From positions 28,005 through 92,004 of the forward strand of contig JADDOH010024887.1 in the NCBI GenBank assembly GCA_016648135.1: DNA of 64,000 nt. Direction: 5' to 3'. The position numbers and the translations under genes were made by a program. The notes beneath the pieces are model-generated. The model saw nothing but the letters and a program-made list of their open reading frames with translations, did not search any database and had not been told where the DNA came from. This document shows positions 46,012-55,309 of this stretch, in pieces. The stretch is from Agrypnia vestita. Taxonomy: Eukaryota; Arthropoda; Insecta; Trichoptera; Phryganeidae. Each line of letters begins with the position of its first letter. The stretch's first letter is position 1.

Positions 46012-46868
46012 TTTTTTAGAACTAGTCTATAAATTTTAAAATACAAGCAGAAATAACTTTAGTGCATTTATTTTATACAAATATACTTCTATTGAGTTTA
46101 TTCAATTTGCCAAAAATCGATCATCGTGGACTTGTCTAGTTTGAAATCTGACAAAATTACATGACACATACAGTTGCCGGCAAACTTCTTGAAATTCTTT
46201 GACGTAGTGGGGGAATGCGCAGAAGGCAAAATTTGCGTCTCTTTGGTGGAAAGGTATATGCGCAAACTTCCCCCCACTACGCCGTAAAATTTCAAGATGT
46301 TTGCCGGCTACTGTATCATACATCACATACTATGACATTTTTTTGTTCAAATTTCATCAAGAAGAATTTTTTTAACAGTATTTTCTTAGAATGTCTAAAA
46401 TCTACAGATCTATTCAAAGAGAATTAGAATCAAGGAGGATAAAATAATAGACTAATAGTAGTAGGCTAACAAAATGTCACTAAGATTTACCTTCTACGTA
46501 TTTGGGAATGTGGCTTCCAAATTTTGTCATAGAGCACAAATAAATGTGTATGGTATGAATATGTTTAGTAGAAAATAGAGTAACATTTATAAACTTTAGT
46601 TTGTTAACAATGGGTCTCGTTATTCTGAAAGTGAACCCAGAATAAAGGAATATAAAAGTAGCAAATATGTATAAAGTAATGGAATTAATTTTAAATGTTT
46701 TCTTGTAATCATTTTTACTTAGAACCTTTTTGCAAAAAAAATTGTTCATATTGTAAAATTAGTATGGTAAGAATTTTTTCAAATGTTTGCAGGTACACTA
46801 ATTCTCAAGTTTTATGATAGATGTGAACAAATTATACAAAATTATAAAATTTTTGCACTAATCTCAAT
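46012..46868 (-). repeat. inverted duplication, right arm (with MITE insert)
   Basis: It is the reverse complement of 44670-45352 with an extra 144-bp MITE at 46171-46314. Its outer end is joined to a third copy of the ~100-bp CCGGTTTCG element (46869-46975). Apparent ORFs in both arms are mirror images with no known domain. Confidence 0.9.
46171..46314. mobile_element. Tc1-type MITE (CAGT termini), copy 2
   Basis: Termini are CAGTTGCCGGCAAAC and its complement ending CTACTG, with TA on each side. It sits inside one arm of the inverted duplication (46012-46868). The matching arm (45190-45230) lacks it, which shows an empty site and that this copy inserted after the duplication. Confidence 0.85.
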
Positions 46869-46883
46869 AATAATACATCCGTC

Positions 46884-46909
46884 CTGACAAAGATACAGTG
46901 GTATCGAAA
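46884..46909 (+). ncRNA. hammerhead-core-like motif 9 (one core change)
   Basis: This is the same motif as at 45529, in the same orientation, about 1.36 kb further on. It belongs to the same ~100-bp element abutting the outer end of the inverted duplication. Confidence 0.25.
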
Positions 46910-47099
46910 CCGGTAGATGTAAAGTTACTCCAAGTGGTTAATACAAAGTTCTTAATTAATTAAAATTAATAATTATGTCCAACCATAAAGTTAACGCTAT
47001 AAACATCGGAAATAAATCATAGTTCTTTATTCAAAATGGAAGAATCTGATTGGTTAATTTGGGTACCGGATGAACTTGTCTGAATTTTGAATTCACTTC

Positions 47100-47590
47100 A
47101 CATTGGACAAGTCAGATTTTCACTCATCTTCTTCCCCTTGTCTTATTCGGGTCGGGGACCCATTGCATCGACAAGGCGCCTCCATTCATCCCTGTCTTGC
47201 GCTGATTCTATTCCCATCCTTTCCTCACACAGTTTCTGGAGTTGCCTCGCCCAACTGTGTCCAGGGCGGATCACTGGACATCTTCACTCAGGAATCGCAC
47301 TCAGTATTTACCTAGGAATTCGGTTATCAAACATTCTTAGTACGTGCCCAAGCCACCTCATTTGCGATTTTTCTATGAAGAGTAGCAGTGATTCAATGTT
47401 TAGATTGTCTCGGATCGTCGAGTTTCTTATTCAATCCCATTTCGTAACCCCTGCCACTCCTCTCAAGCACTTCATTTCGGCCGCTTGGACTCGTAGAGCG
47501 TATTCATTCGTTTAGCATCCATATCTGATGACCATACGTATGCGTCGGGCGGTATACCGTTTTGAACACTGTCATCTTTGTCTCGATTCA
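47100..47590 (-). pseudogene. RTE-like reverse transcriptase C-terminus, broken
   Basis: On the - strand several frames give MTVFKTVYRPTHTYGHQIWM, then a block with LLLFIEKSQMRWLGHVLRM, then GIESAQDRDEWRRLVDAMGP. These match, in order, the thumb and C-terminal region of RTE-type elements (VFKTV..P.LTYG...W, then MRWLGHVLRM, then RD.WR). Stop codons and frameshifts break it. It lies in the intron before arrestin exon 8. Confidence 0.75.
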
Positions 47591-47808
47591 GATTTTTAAA
47601 ACACGATGTTGAAACGCATACCACAATACATATTTCTTTCTTCCCTCAAGCTGCATCATTTGTTCAAAATGTTGCTTGTGTGGACTTATCTGATTTTGGA
47701 ATTGGAAGACTTATGTGTGAACTGTCATCATTATTTATTTCTACACAGCCCCATTTTCATATTTTCATAAATGATAAATAATGTAATGAACAAAAATATC
47801 TTTAACAG

Positions 47809-47895
47809 GGTCGCCGACCCCTCGCAGAGGGAGAACCTCGGGATCATCGTGCAATACAAAGTGAAGGTCAAGCTTTGCCTAGGAGCACTGGGCGG
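47809..47895 (+). CDS. krz: beta-arrestin exon 8 (residues 327-356)
   Basis: The exon encodes VADPSQRENLGIIVQYKVKV followed by KLCLGALGG. It is the C-domain strand equivalent to NREILGIIVSYKVKVKL of vertebrate arrestins. It is entered with two bases from either exon 7 copy and leaves in phase 2 at GGCGG|GTAGGT. The preceding intron is long (6.7 kb from exon 7b) and contains the inverted duplication at 44.7-46.9 kb. Confidence 0.95.
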
Positions 47896-47922
47896 GTAGG
47901 TGCAAATTAATTCATTTACCAA

Positions 47923-48140
47923 ATTAATTAATCAATTAGAAAGACATACAGAAAAATCTAATAATCAGTTAGAGCACCGGCCCCGGAAAGGAGGTGACCC
48001 GGGTTCGAATCCCGGTAGTAGCCAAATATTTTTTCGTGAATTAGATTTTTCTATATGTCTTTCTAATTGATTAATTAATTTGGTTTTAAAAATTTCACAG
48101 AACTTTGTTCTGAAAAATTACAACTTCACAAATATGAATG
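47923..48140 (+). mobile_element. tRNA-like module between inverted arms, family 2 (copy 2)
   Basis: A tRNA-like segment with a perfect B box (GGGTTCGAATCCCGG, about 48000-48014) sits between inverted arms 47923-47962 and 48042-48085, which share AATTAGAAAGACATA and its complement. A body like that at 4755-4935 follows. It lies 28 bp downstream of the exon 8 donor in the arrestin gene. It is not a functional tRNA because no acceptor stem or anticodon arm is evident. Confidence 0.65.
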
Positions 48141-48274
48141 TGTTCTTGAATATATATAATTCATTTACATTTAGAAATTATCAACTACATATTTTATTGA
48201 AAAAAATTGGGCATGATCTGCATCTCAAAATATATTTCAACCTAAATAAATAAGGTTTCTCTTTTATATTACAG

Positions 48275-48412
48275 GGATTTGGTAGCCGAACTGCCATTCA
48301 TCTTGATGCACCCTAAACCGGAGGAGGAGGCTCCACCGGCTCGCCCGCCTGCACCTCCAGATCGACCAACTCCCGAAGTTCCAGTCGATACCAACCTCAT
48401 ACAGCTTGATGC
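48275..48412 (+). CDS. krz: beta-arrestin exon 9 with clathrin box (residues 356-402)
   Basis: The exon begins with [15 protein letters not shown], the last C-domain strand. A proline-rich linker (about residues 375-392) and [10 protein letters not shown] follow. LIQLD (397-401) is a canonical clathrin-binding box, equivalent to LIELD in arrestin-2. The donor is GATGC|GTAATA. If the intron is not removed, translation reads one more codon and stops at the TAA that overlaps the donor, giving a 402-residue product. Confidence 0.95.
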
Positions 48413-48494
48413 GTAATAACTTTAAATATGATTCATATACTTTGCACTGAAAATTTTACAGAATTGCACGAGGAGATGATGCATGTACAGTACT

Positions 48495-49235
48495 TAGTAA
48501 AAGTGATGAAAGGTGTAAAAATGCTGGAAAATTGATTGTAGATTTCATTGAGCACTTATTCACCTGAAGGTAGTCACAGAAACCTTATCATTCCCATGTA
48601 TAGTAAAAGTGATGAATGATGTAAAAATGCTGGAAAATTGATTGTAGATTTCATTGAGCACTTATTCACCTGAAGGTAGTCACAGAAACCTTATCATTCC
48701 CATGTATAGTAAAAGTGATGAATAGTGTAAAAATGCTGGAAAATTGATTGTAGATTTCATTGAGCACTTATTCACCTGAAGGTAGTCACAGAAACCTTAT
48801 CATTCCCATGTATAGTAAAAGTGATGAATGGTGTAAAAATGCTGGAAAATTGATTGTAGATTTCATTGAGCACTTATTCACCTGAAGGTAGTCACAGAAA
48901 CCTTATCATTCCCATGTATAGTAAAAGTGATGAATGGTGTAAAAATGCTGGAAAATTGATTGTAGATTTCATTGAGCACTTATTCACCTGAAGGTAGTCA
49001 CAGAAACCTTATCATTCCCATGTATAGTAAAAGTGATGAATGTGTAAAAATGCTGGAAAATTGATTGTAGATTTCATTGAGCACTTATTCACCTGAAGGT
49101 AGTCACAGAAACCTTATCATTCCCATGTATAGTAAAAGTGATGAATGGTGTAAAAATGCTGGAAAATTGATTGTAGATTTCATTGAGCACTTATTCACCT
49201 GAAGGTAGTCACAGAAACCTTATCATTCCCATGTA
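48495..49235 (+). repeat. tandem array, 7 x 106 bp
   Basis: Seven nearly identical units (starts 48495, 48601, 48707, 48813, 48919, 49025, 49130; one unit is 105 bp) are present. Each contains TAGTAAAAGTGATGAATGG, TGTAGATTTCATTGAGCACT and TTCACCTGAAGGTAGTCACA. The few differences cluster at the GAATG(G)TG position. The array starts 83 bp after the exon 9 donor and would lie in the 3'UTR of a retained-intron transcript. Confidence 0.95.
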
Positions 49236-49298
49236 TAGGGGCAATGAAATGTATTGATACTTTACTCATGAGTAGTATCAGCGAAAAAATATTGTATT

Positions 49299-49304
49299 AA
49301 TAAA
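49299..49304 (+). promoter_or_regulatory. candidate poly(A) signal for retained-intron arrestin mRNA
   Basis: AATAAA lies about 64 bp after the end of the tandem array and about 0.9 kb after the exon 9 donor. It could end a short arrestin transcript; a chance match is also likely in this AT-rich DNA. Confidence 0.2.
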
Positions 49305-51311
49305 AGTATCGAAACAAAAGTATCGATACTCCAAGTATCGATACTTTTTCGCATTAACTGTGAAGATTTTTTCGTAAGCCTATATTGTCATACCCCACAG
49401 TACCGATAATTCTTAGAATTTTCTGTGAAGATTTTTTTGTTAACTTGTATTATAGATACTCCATAGTACCGACACTTTTTCGAATTTTTATGAAGGTTTT
49501 TTTATAAGCATGTATTATGGACAACACACAGTATCGATATTTTTTTTAATTTTCTTTGATTTTTTCTTCTAAACCTGTATTATCGATACTCCACAGTATC
49601 GATACGAAGTATGTATTATTTTGTGCATGTTGCAAACAGTCCATTCTGTGCAGCACATGCAGATTGTGGGTATGTGATACGGTGCAACAGGTAATGTATT
49701 GACCTACATAATGAATATGTCACGTCACCACGTCAGGTCCTACAAAAGTTTTCGAATAAAACAATATTTTAATCAATCATGTATATTTTTTTAAATCATT
49801 GAATTGAATTCACGTTTAATACACATTTTAAACCTCCCATTATTTCTTTGTACAATCATTCAGAAACAATCATTTTGTGTTTTGGAGATATTCCTTAAAA
49901 CTTCCTGCCTTAAAAAATAACCTTTCTGAAGTTGATAATGAATAAACAATACACACATATATGAAAGCTTAAAATAGTTATGATGAATTTTTTTATGCTT
50001 ATAGTAGGTACATAATACAATAATTTTTATATTTCCTAATATATATGTTACAGCGAATTTGCATTTTTAGTGAGACTATACTTTCACTAGTAAAAATGTA
50101 CTTTTCCCGGTCGGGCAGAGTGGGGGCAGTGAAAACATCTAAATCAACGAATTCTCAGATTCACTACACATAATCCGTGAAAATACATTGCTCAAAGCAT
50201 AGACAATATATCGGTGAAACCATCAATTTGTACACGTAATTCTTAAAGCGTAGAAAGTATAAAGGCGGCACTACACTAGGCGATTTTTATTCATTTTGCG
50301 GTCCTATTTTAACTCCTAAATTAAAATAGGACAGCGGCACCGCAAAACGAATACGAATCGCGAAGTAAGGTGTCGGCTGAAAGATCGCGCACTCGGGTTT
50401 TTTATGATATCTGACGACTGCCGGAACAAAACGAGGTTATGTCACCATGTAAATATTGGGGGTTAAGGGAAAATTTTTATTAATGAATATGTATTTTGTC
50501 AATTAAGTTTATTAAATATGTTTTTTTTATAACAATACAACAAAAGTTTATTTCTTACAAATATAGAAACATAAATAAACATACACCCGGTATTATTAAT
50601 TTTAAATGAACCTTTAAAAGTGCGTCAAGTAACAAACACTCAATGCGAAAAATACAAAAATCAAAGAGATTCTAAGTCATCATTTACGTTTGAATTCATT
50701 CAGATTCTTCCGCATTTCCAATTTTCTATCTTTTTATCAAAAATGTGTCTAATGTCGTTTGCGTTTCTTGTTTGCGCACGTGTAAGCACGGGTGGTAGAC
50801 GTACAACATAAAGTGCGCGGTTTTTAAGTTCGCAAACTTACTCGGCTCGACGTCGGTGACAGACGTGAAGCTTGCTCGCACCGTATCATTTTTATGAGTT
50901 TAATCGACTGTCTTTTGAATTATAAGATGATCAGAATTTCGTAAGTGTTCGCGATTAAAATTTTAAAAATGTATTACGTTTTAGTTACCTACCTAAACTA
51001 ATCATTGAATATCAAAGACCAGTCCAGAAGTGTGACAGTTCGAGAAACAGAACTATCGCCACAGAATAGAGAATATGCTATCGCTCAAAGGATAAAAAAT
51101 AGAAGGATAAAAAACAAGGTCCATGTGCCATTAGAATCTTGTTATAAAATCATATAATGAAGAATTGGTGCAGCCGAAACTTTCAACTTTCAACACTTCA
51201 AAATAACTTTTTTAATAATATCCGTTACCTACATAATGTTGATTTGCACAGAAGAAATTAATAATGCAGTAAGAACCTTGTTCACGCAATGACTTATTAA
51301 ATTGTTATTCA

Positions 51312-51400
51312 AGGCCCGGTTGTTTCAATTTGGATAAATAAAAGTTCGTTTAAAAGCATAGATTTTTACGGAAACGGATTTCAGACTTGTCAAATTTAAT
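51312..51400. mobile_element. Harbinger-like MITE, half copy
   Basis: Only the left half remains: GGCCCGGTTGTTTCAATTTG followed by AAAGTTCGTTTAAAAGCATA. It lies inside the larger 49.24-51.85 kb element. Confidence 0.65.
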
Positions 51401-51892
51401 TTTTGACAGTTCGGAAACCAATAAATTCACTAGTAAGTGGAAGTTAAAATATTGTATTCGTTTCTATTGGTGAAAAACTCTTTGAATATGATAACAATGA
51501 CCTTGAATATACTTTCTCTAAAATGCCAGTGAATGATGGACTCACTAGAAAATCAGATTCACTGTAACATATACAGCATTAAATAAAAGTATATTAAATT
51601 TTTATTCAAAAGTAACTATCTTCCGTTTGTTGTATTGTATTTGTTATATTAATAACTCACAAACCATTGTATTTGTTGTATTACCTTTGGATGCAAGTTC
51701 TTTTGGCCGACTAGGTTTATTTGAAAGTTGGGAAAAAGTACTCGTTACCAACCATAAAGATACTCATTGAGTAAAAGTATCGAGTACAAATGTATCGGTA
51801 TCGATAAAAATGTACTAGATGCCCAGAAGTATCAATACTTTTTCATTTTTTGTTTATCCTAAAGTGAAAATATTTTTTTATTGTTCCAACAG

Positions 51893-51986
51893 GGATGACA
51901 ACTACAACAACCAGGACCATGAAGATGACATAATATTTGAAGACTTTGCTCGGTTACGGCTGAAAGGAGGGGAAGCTGAGGCTTGA
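51893..51986 (+). CDS. krz: beta-arrestin last coding exon (residues 402-432 and stop)
   Basis: The exon encodes an acidic run followed by DDIIFEDFARLRLKG and a short end, then TGA at 51984-51986. FEDFARLR fits the AP2 beta-appendage motif FxxFxxxR. R422 is the fifth polar-core residue (R393 of arrestin-2), which locks the tail to the body in the basal state. The acceptor is TTCCAACAG. The exon follows a 3.5-kb intron that holds the tandem array and a TATCGATA-rich element. Confidence 0.95.
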
Positions 51987-52747
51987 AGAGAATCAGCGCG
52001 GTTCATCAACTACTGTTGGAATTCCATTAGTCCGAGGCCAATGGTATAATACCTGGCCCAGGGAAATAGCAAACATTACATGTTCCATTACAGACCCTGC
52101 ATATCTATAAAAAGATTATTAGAATGATAATCAAAAGTAGATGTCCGTAAGAATTCTCGGACTGAGTGTAAAATTCTTGGATACGCTCGATGTCAGAAAT
52201 GGCACTTTCATCAGTCTTTGGTACTGTGGCCGGATTCTCGCCTCTTTAACTATTTTTAAATGATAAAATCCTGTCAATTCTTTTTTGTGTAAAACTATTT
52301 GTACAATTCTTTAAATTAATTTGTATATAACGCTGTTGAAAAATGAACAGGTTAATGTTTCGTACATTTTTTATTCCGTATACATCTCTTGTGATATGGT
52401 AGAATGCTAAGACTTTTATATCTTATCAGATCGGTAGTTCATATTTCCAATTGAGGGTGGATCTGTGACAAGTTATACTTCAAAGCCCTGAATGTTGTAT
52501 CCTTATGAAATTCAATTTACAAATACGAATGTTAAGTTATATTTGGGTAGCATGTTGTCCATATTGGATTGAGATTATATTCATTTTAATTTAAGTGGAC
52601 ACACAATTTAATTGCACAAACTAGCTTATGTGACGTTTATTTTTAATTGTTTAAGTAAATCATAGATTTTCTTAATTTATTAATGTTGAAATGTTCCGTA
52701 GTTTCAGTAAATAGGGATTATCATGAATGTAGTGTTGTCTAAATAAA
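51987..52747 (+). other. krz: probable 3'UTR of beta-arrestin
   Basis: This is AT-rich sequence after the stop codon. An AATAAA hexamer at 52742-52747 is a plausible polyadenylation signal, giving a 3'UTR of about 0.76 kb. Other A/T-rich hexamer-like sites lie further on, so the end is not certain. Confidence 0.5.
52742..52747 (+). terminator. krz: candidate poly(A) signal of beta-arrestin
   Basis: AATAAA in a run of A and T 756 bp after the stop codon. It is the first well-placed hexamer seen after the last exon. Confidence 0.4.
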
Positions 52748-53206
52748 AAAAATGTGTATTTTAATTTTGAGTCTTGAAGAATATTTATAACAGAACATTT
52801 TTTTATTGACGGGTTAGATGAAATTTTTATATTAAATTCATCCAAAACTTAATTTTAGATTAGATAGGTATCATTTTATTTTTGCCTTGCAAAAGTGTGC
52901 TCTGGTAGTCGAAATTTTACATTGACTAGTACTTGCCAGATGATGTTTGGTTATTACTTTATGCTCTGTTAAAACAATTCTTAAATGTTACTCAATGTCT
53001 TAAAATAATATTTTATGTTTGTTAAAATAACTCTTTTATATTATTCAACTTTGTGAGGTGTTTTATTACTTCACTCTGGCGAAGCGCATTTATATACATG
53101 GTGTTATGATTTGAAAGGCTAATTAGCTCTGGGTGTATTTAAATATATCGTTCATATAAATCGCAATGATTTATCTGCGAGTTTAAAAACTATTACATTA
53201 TGTGTC

Positions 53207-53491
53207 ATGTACATTTTAAAATATGTCTATTTTTCTATATGTATTTGTGATGTTCATGATGTCTTATCGTTTGTCTTAAAAATTGTAGCACAATTTCTTG
53301 GAAAGGTACATCGCGCAAATCTACAAATGATTAAAGGCCTTCATCACGTCTGGCGAAAGTTTATTGAAGGATCATGTCACAAGGTGTGGGAAATAACACG
53401 TCCTTCATATTATGCTGTTCTATTTGGTCTAATATTTATATTAATTATATATTTTATGCACAATCCTATAAAGAATAGTGGATTATATTAA
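53207..53491 (+). CDS. hypothetical small membrane protein ORF
   Basis: This is a 94-residue ORF 1.2 kb after the arrestin stop. The C-terminus is a clear membrane segment (YYAVLFGLIFILIIYF, about residues 68-83) after a polar, basic middle part (FLGKVHRANLQMIKG and HVWRKFIEGSCHKVWE). The N-terminal 27 residues are hydrophobic and AT-rich. The better-composed part starts at about 53289 after a TTGTAG that could be an acceptor. I do not recognise a family. It could be a small tail-anchored protein gene, a fragment of a mobile element, or chance ORF in a long 3'UTR. Confidence 0.3.
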   Translation: MYILKYVYFSICICDVHDVLSFVLKIVAQFLGKVHRANLQMIKGLHHVWRKFIEGSCHKVWEITRPSYYAVLFGLIFILIIYFMHNPIKNSGLY

Positions 53492-53499
53492 GCCTACTG

Positions 53500-54870
53500 T
53501 AATATTGATGGTTTATAATGTAAGATTCTCTCGTGGAACATATTTTTGAGACGAATTGAAGTCATTTGAGTTACATGTATGTAAAAATATTTAATATGAA
53601 TTTATTTTAACATGTAAATATATACTTACTCGTAAACATAAATAACACTAAAATAATAATTTTAGTCCTATTGCTAAATATGTCTTCATCACAGAGTTCC
53701 CAATGGATAATGGCTATATCTACAGTAATTACTTTATAACCTCATAGTAAATGCCAAAGTACAGGAAACAGACCTGTAATATATATTTTACGCTTGTCTG
53801 TTTACTGTTATGTCTGAGTTAGGTAAACAAACATTTTATTTATTTTTTATAATCTACCATGTGTTTGATATTTTGTTTTTGCTGTTTTTCTGGGATGTTG
53901 GCATATTTTTTATCACCGATTCAGTACTTTGTATCAAACGAGTTTATTTAACAGCAAAATTGCAACTAATATTCCCAAGACGTATACTTTTGTTAATTGA
54001 AATCAATTTATTGAAAACAGATGTAAAGGAATCATCATTAACATAATCAATCATAATAAACATGTTTTCCAACAGATTAACTCTATTATTATTTTCCTTT
54101 TTTATAAATAACCCCTTTTTTAGTTTAATTTTTTTATTTTACATGGCCACACAGGCAAGGGACCATCAGATCCATAGACGTTCTATAAATATAGACTAAT
54201 TACAAACCAAAATATCTGCTACATAGAACGACTACACGAATTACTGTGAACATAGACGCACATTGCGGGAGTTTGTTTAGGGGTGTTTTTTTTTTTTTTT
54301 TTAATTTAATGGCTTGTCACCCAGTAAAAGGATGTTATTGCCAATTTAGGGGTGTTCAAAATGTATAAATGTCTGCGCAATATATATATAAAATATTAAT
54401 ACAATACACAACCCTGTTTATATTTGTATCTCTTTTACACGTATGCTGTGCTATAAGAAAGAAAGAGAAAATACCATAAATAAATACCGCAATTCACTAC
54501 AACTTCATATGCATTCGTTCTTAAAAATCATGTTTTATTGTCCTTTTTTATATGTGGTTATGAAAATAATTTCTATCTCTTTCTGACTGATACATTTAGT
54601 ACGTAATAGAAGACAGCAGAAACTAAAAGTATCAGATTTGTTTTTTTTAGTGACTAGTCTATATTTATAGTAGTAGTACCTGATCATATCAGATCGTTCT
54701 GCTGTTTTTCTCCAGAATAAGGGATTTAATAAAAATAATATTTGGATAATTTATGTAGCGCTGTATTTGTGAGTACTTACTTCAAGGGCGCTTCGCACAT
54801 TAAAATTATTTTACAAAACAACTTGACAAGCAAAGTACAACTCACCGGCTAAAAAACTTACTTACTATTA
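53500..54870. other. intergenic, no gene seen
   Basis: AT-rich. The ORF at 53810-54046 is low-complexity hydrophobic sequence judged spurious. Confidence 0.45.
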
Positions 54871-54874
54871 CTTA

Positions 54875-55017
54875 GGGCCGGTTGTTTCAAGTTGGATCAA
54901 AGTAAAAGTTCGTTTAAAGCATAGATTTTTGCGTTCTCCTCCAATCAAACGATCCATTTCCGTAAAAATCTATGCTTTCAACGAACTTTACTTTTTCCGA
55001 CTTGAAACAACCGGGCC
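54875..55017. mobile_element. Harbinger-like MITE, complete copy
   Basis: This is a 143-bp near-palindrome with ends GGGCCGGTTGTTTCAAG and CTTGAAACAACCGGGCC. It is flanked by TTA on both sides (54872-54874 and 55018-55020), the 3-bp target duplication typical of PIF/Harbinger elements. It has no coding capacity. Confidence 0.85.
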
Positions 55018-55094
55018 TTAAAGGGCGTCCATAATCTACGTGGTTCCATTTTGAACCCCCCCTTCCCCGTGTAGCCCTAACTATTAACGGTTAA

Positions 55095-55302
55095 CGGTTT
55101 TTTTTTTTATTTTTTTTTTTATTTTTTTTTTTACGCTTCAACAGGCCCACAACCATGAGGCCCAATTACAGAAGCGAAATACATCACAAAACACCCAGGC
55201 TTGAGTAAATCACATAGATTAAATTGTGACCTCACCGGGAATCGAACCCGGAACCCTCGGTGTGGGAAGCCAGTGTCATACCCACTGCGCTACGAGGGCC
55301 GC
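55095..55302 (-). mobile_element. tRNA-derived SINE, family 3
   Basis: On the - strand the head reads GGCCCTCGTAGCGCAGTGGG, with an A box, then a GGGTTCCGGGTTCGATTCCC B-box region at about 55235-55250. A tRNA-unrelated body and a long A-rich tail (T-rich on +) end near 55095. The head resembles a Gly-type tRNA, but the body and poly-A tail mark it as a SINE. Confidence 0.75.
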
Positions 55303-55309
55303 CAGAATT

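Larger units (their letters stand above)
49240..51850. mobile_element. large non-autonomous DNA element with TATCGATA subterminal repeats
   Basis: The left end has GTATTGATACTTTACTCATG and the right end carries an inverted relative (ATGAGTAAAAGTATCGAGTAC region, about 51760-51790, read in complement). The left 380 bp contain several degenerate units with AGTATCGATACT. An internal imperfect hairpin at 50285-50350 is built on TTTTGCGGTCCTATTTTAA. Multiple subterminal copies of a short palindrome are typical of hAT transposase binding sites. The interior has no transposase. Confidence 0.5.
28892..51986 (+). other. krz: beta-arrestin (kurtz-type) gene, coding span
   Basis: This is the gene span from the chosen start codon to the stop. 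The exons are 28892-28957, 31573-31633, 32917-33331, 35180-35315, 37715-37872, 40245-40388 or 40974-41117, 47809-47895, 48275-48412 and 51893-51986. They join without a frame break into 1299 nt, or 432 residues. Every intron has GT-AG ends. The protein is an adaptor that binds phosphorylated GPCRs, uncouples G proteins and recruits clathrin and AP2. All five polar-core residues of the family are present: D31, R185, D312, D319 and R422. The phosphate-sensing lysines are K15/K16. The clathrin box LIQLD is at 397-401, and the AP2 motif FxxFxxxR runs from F417 to R424. These tail motifs mark it as a non-visual beta-arrestin rather than a photoreceptor arrestin. Upstream noncoding exons and the promoter could not be located. 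Identity is certain at family level; the symbol follows the Drosophila orthologue. Confidence 0.96.

Noticed and set aside
48495..49235. CRISPR-like array
   Set aside because: Units are contiguous with no unique spacers, and the DNA is insect nuclear DNA; it is a tandem satellite-type array.
53810..54046. Hydrophobic 78-codon ORF
   Set aside because: Low-complexity AT-rich sequence with no polar segment pattern or codon bias to support it.
55235..55302. Functional tRNA gene on the - strand
   Set aside because: A and B boxes are good, but the sequence continues into a tRNA-unrelated body with a poly-A tail and no clean acceptor stem closes, so it is a SINE head.
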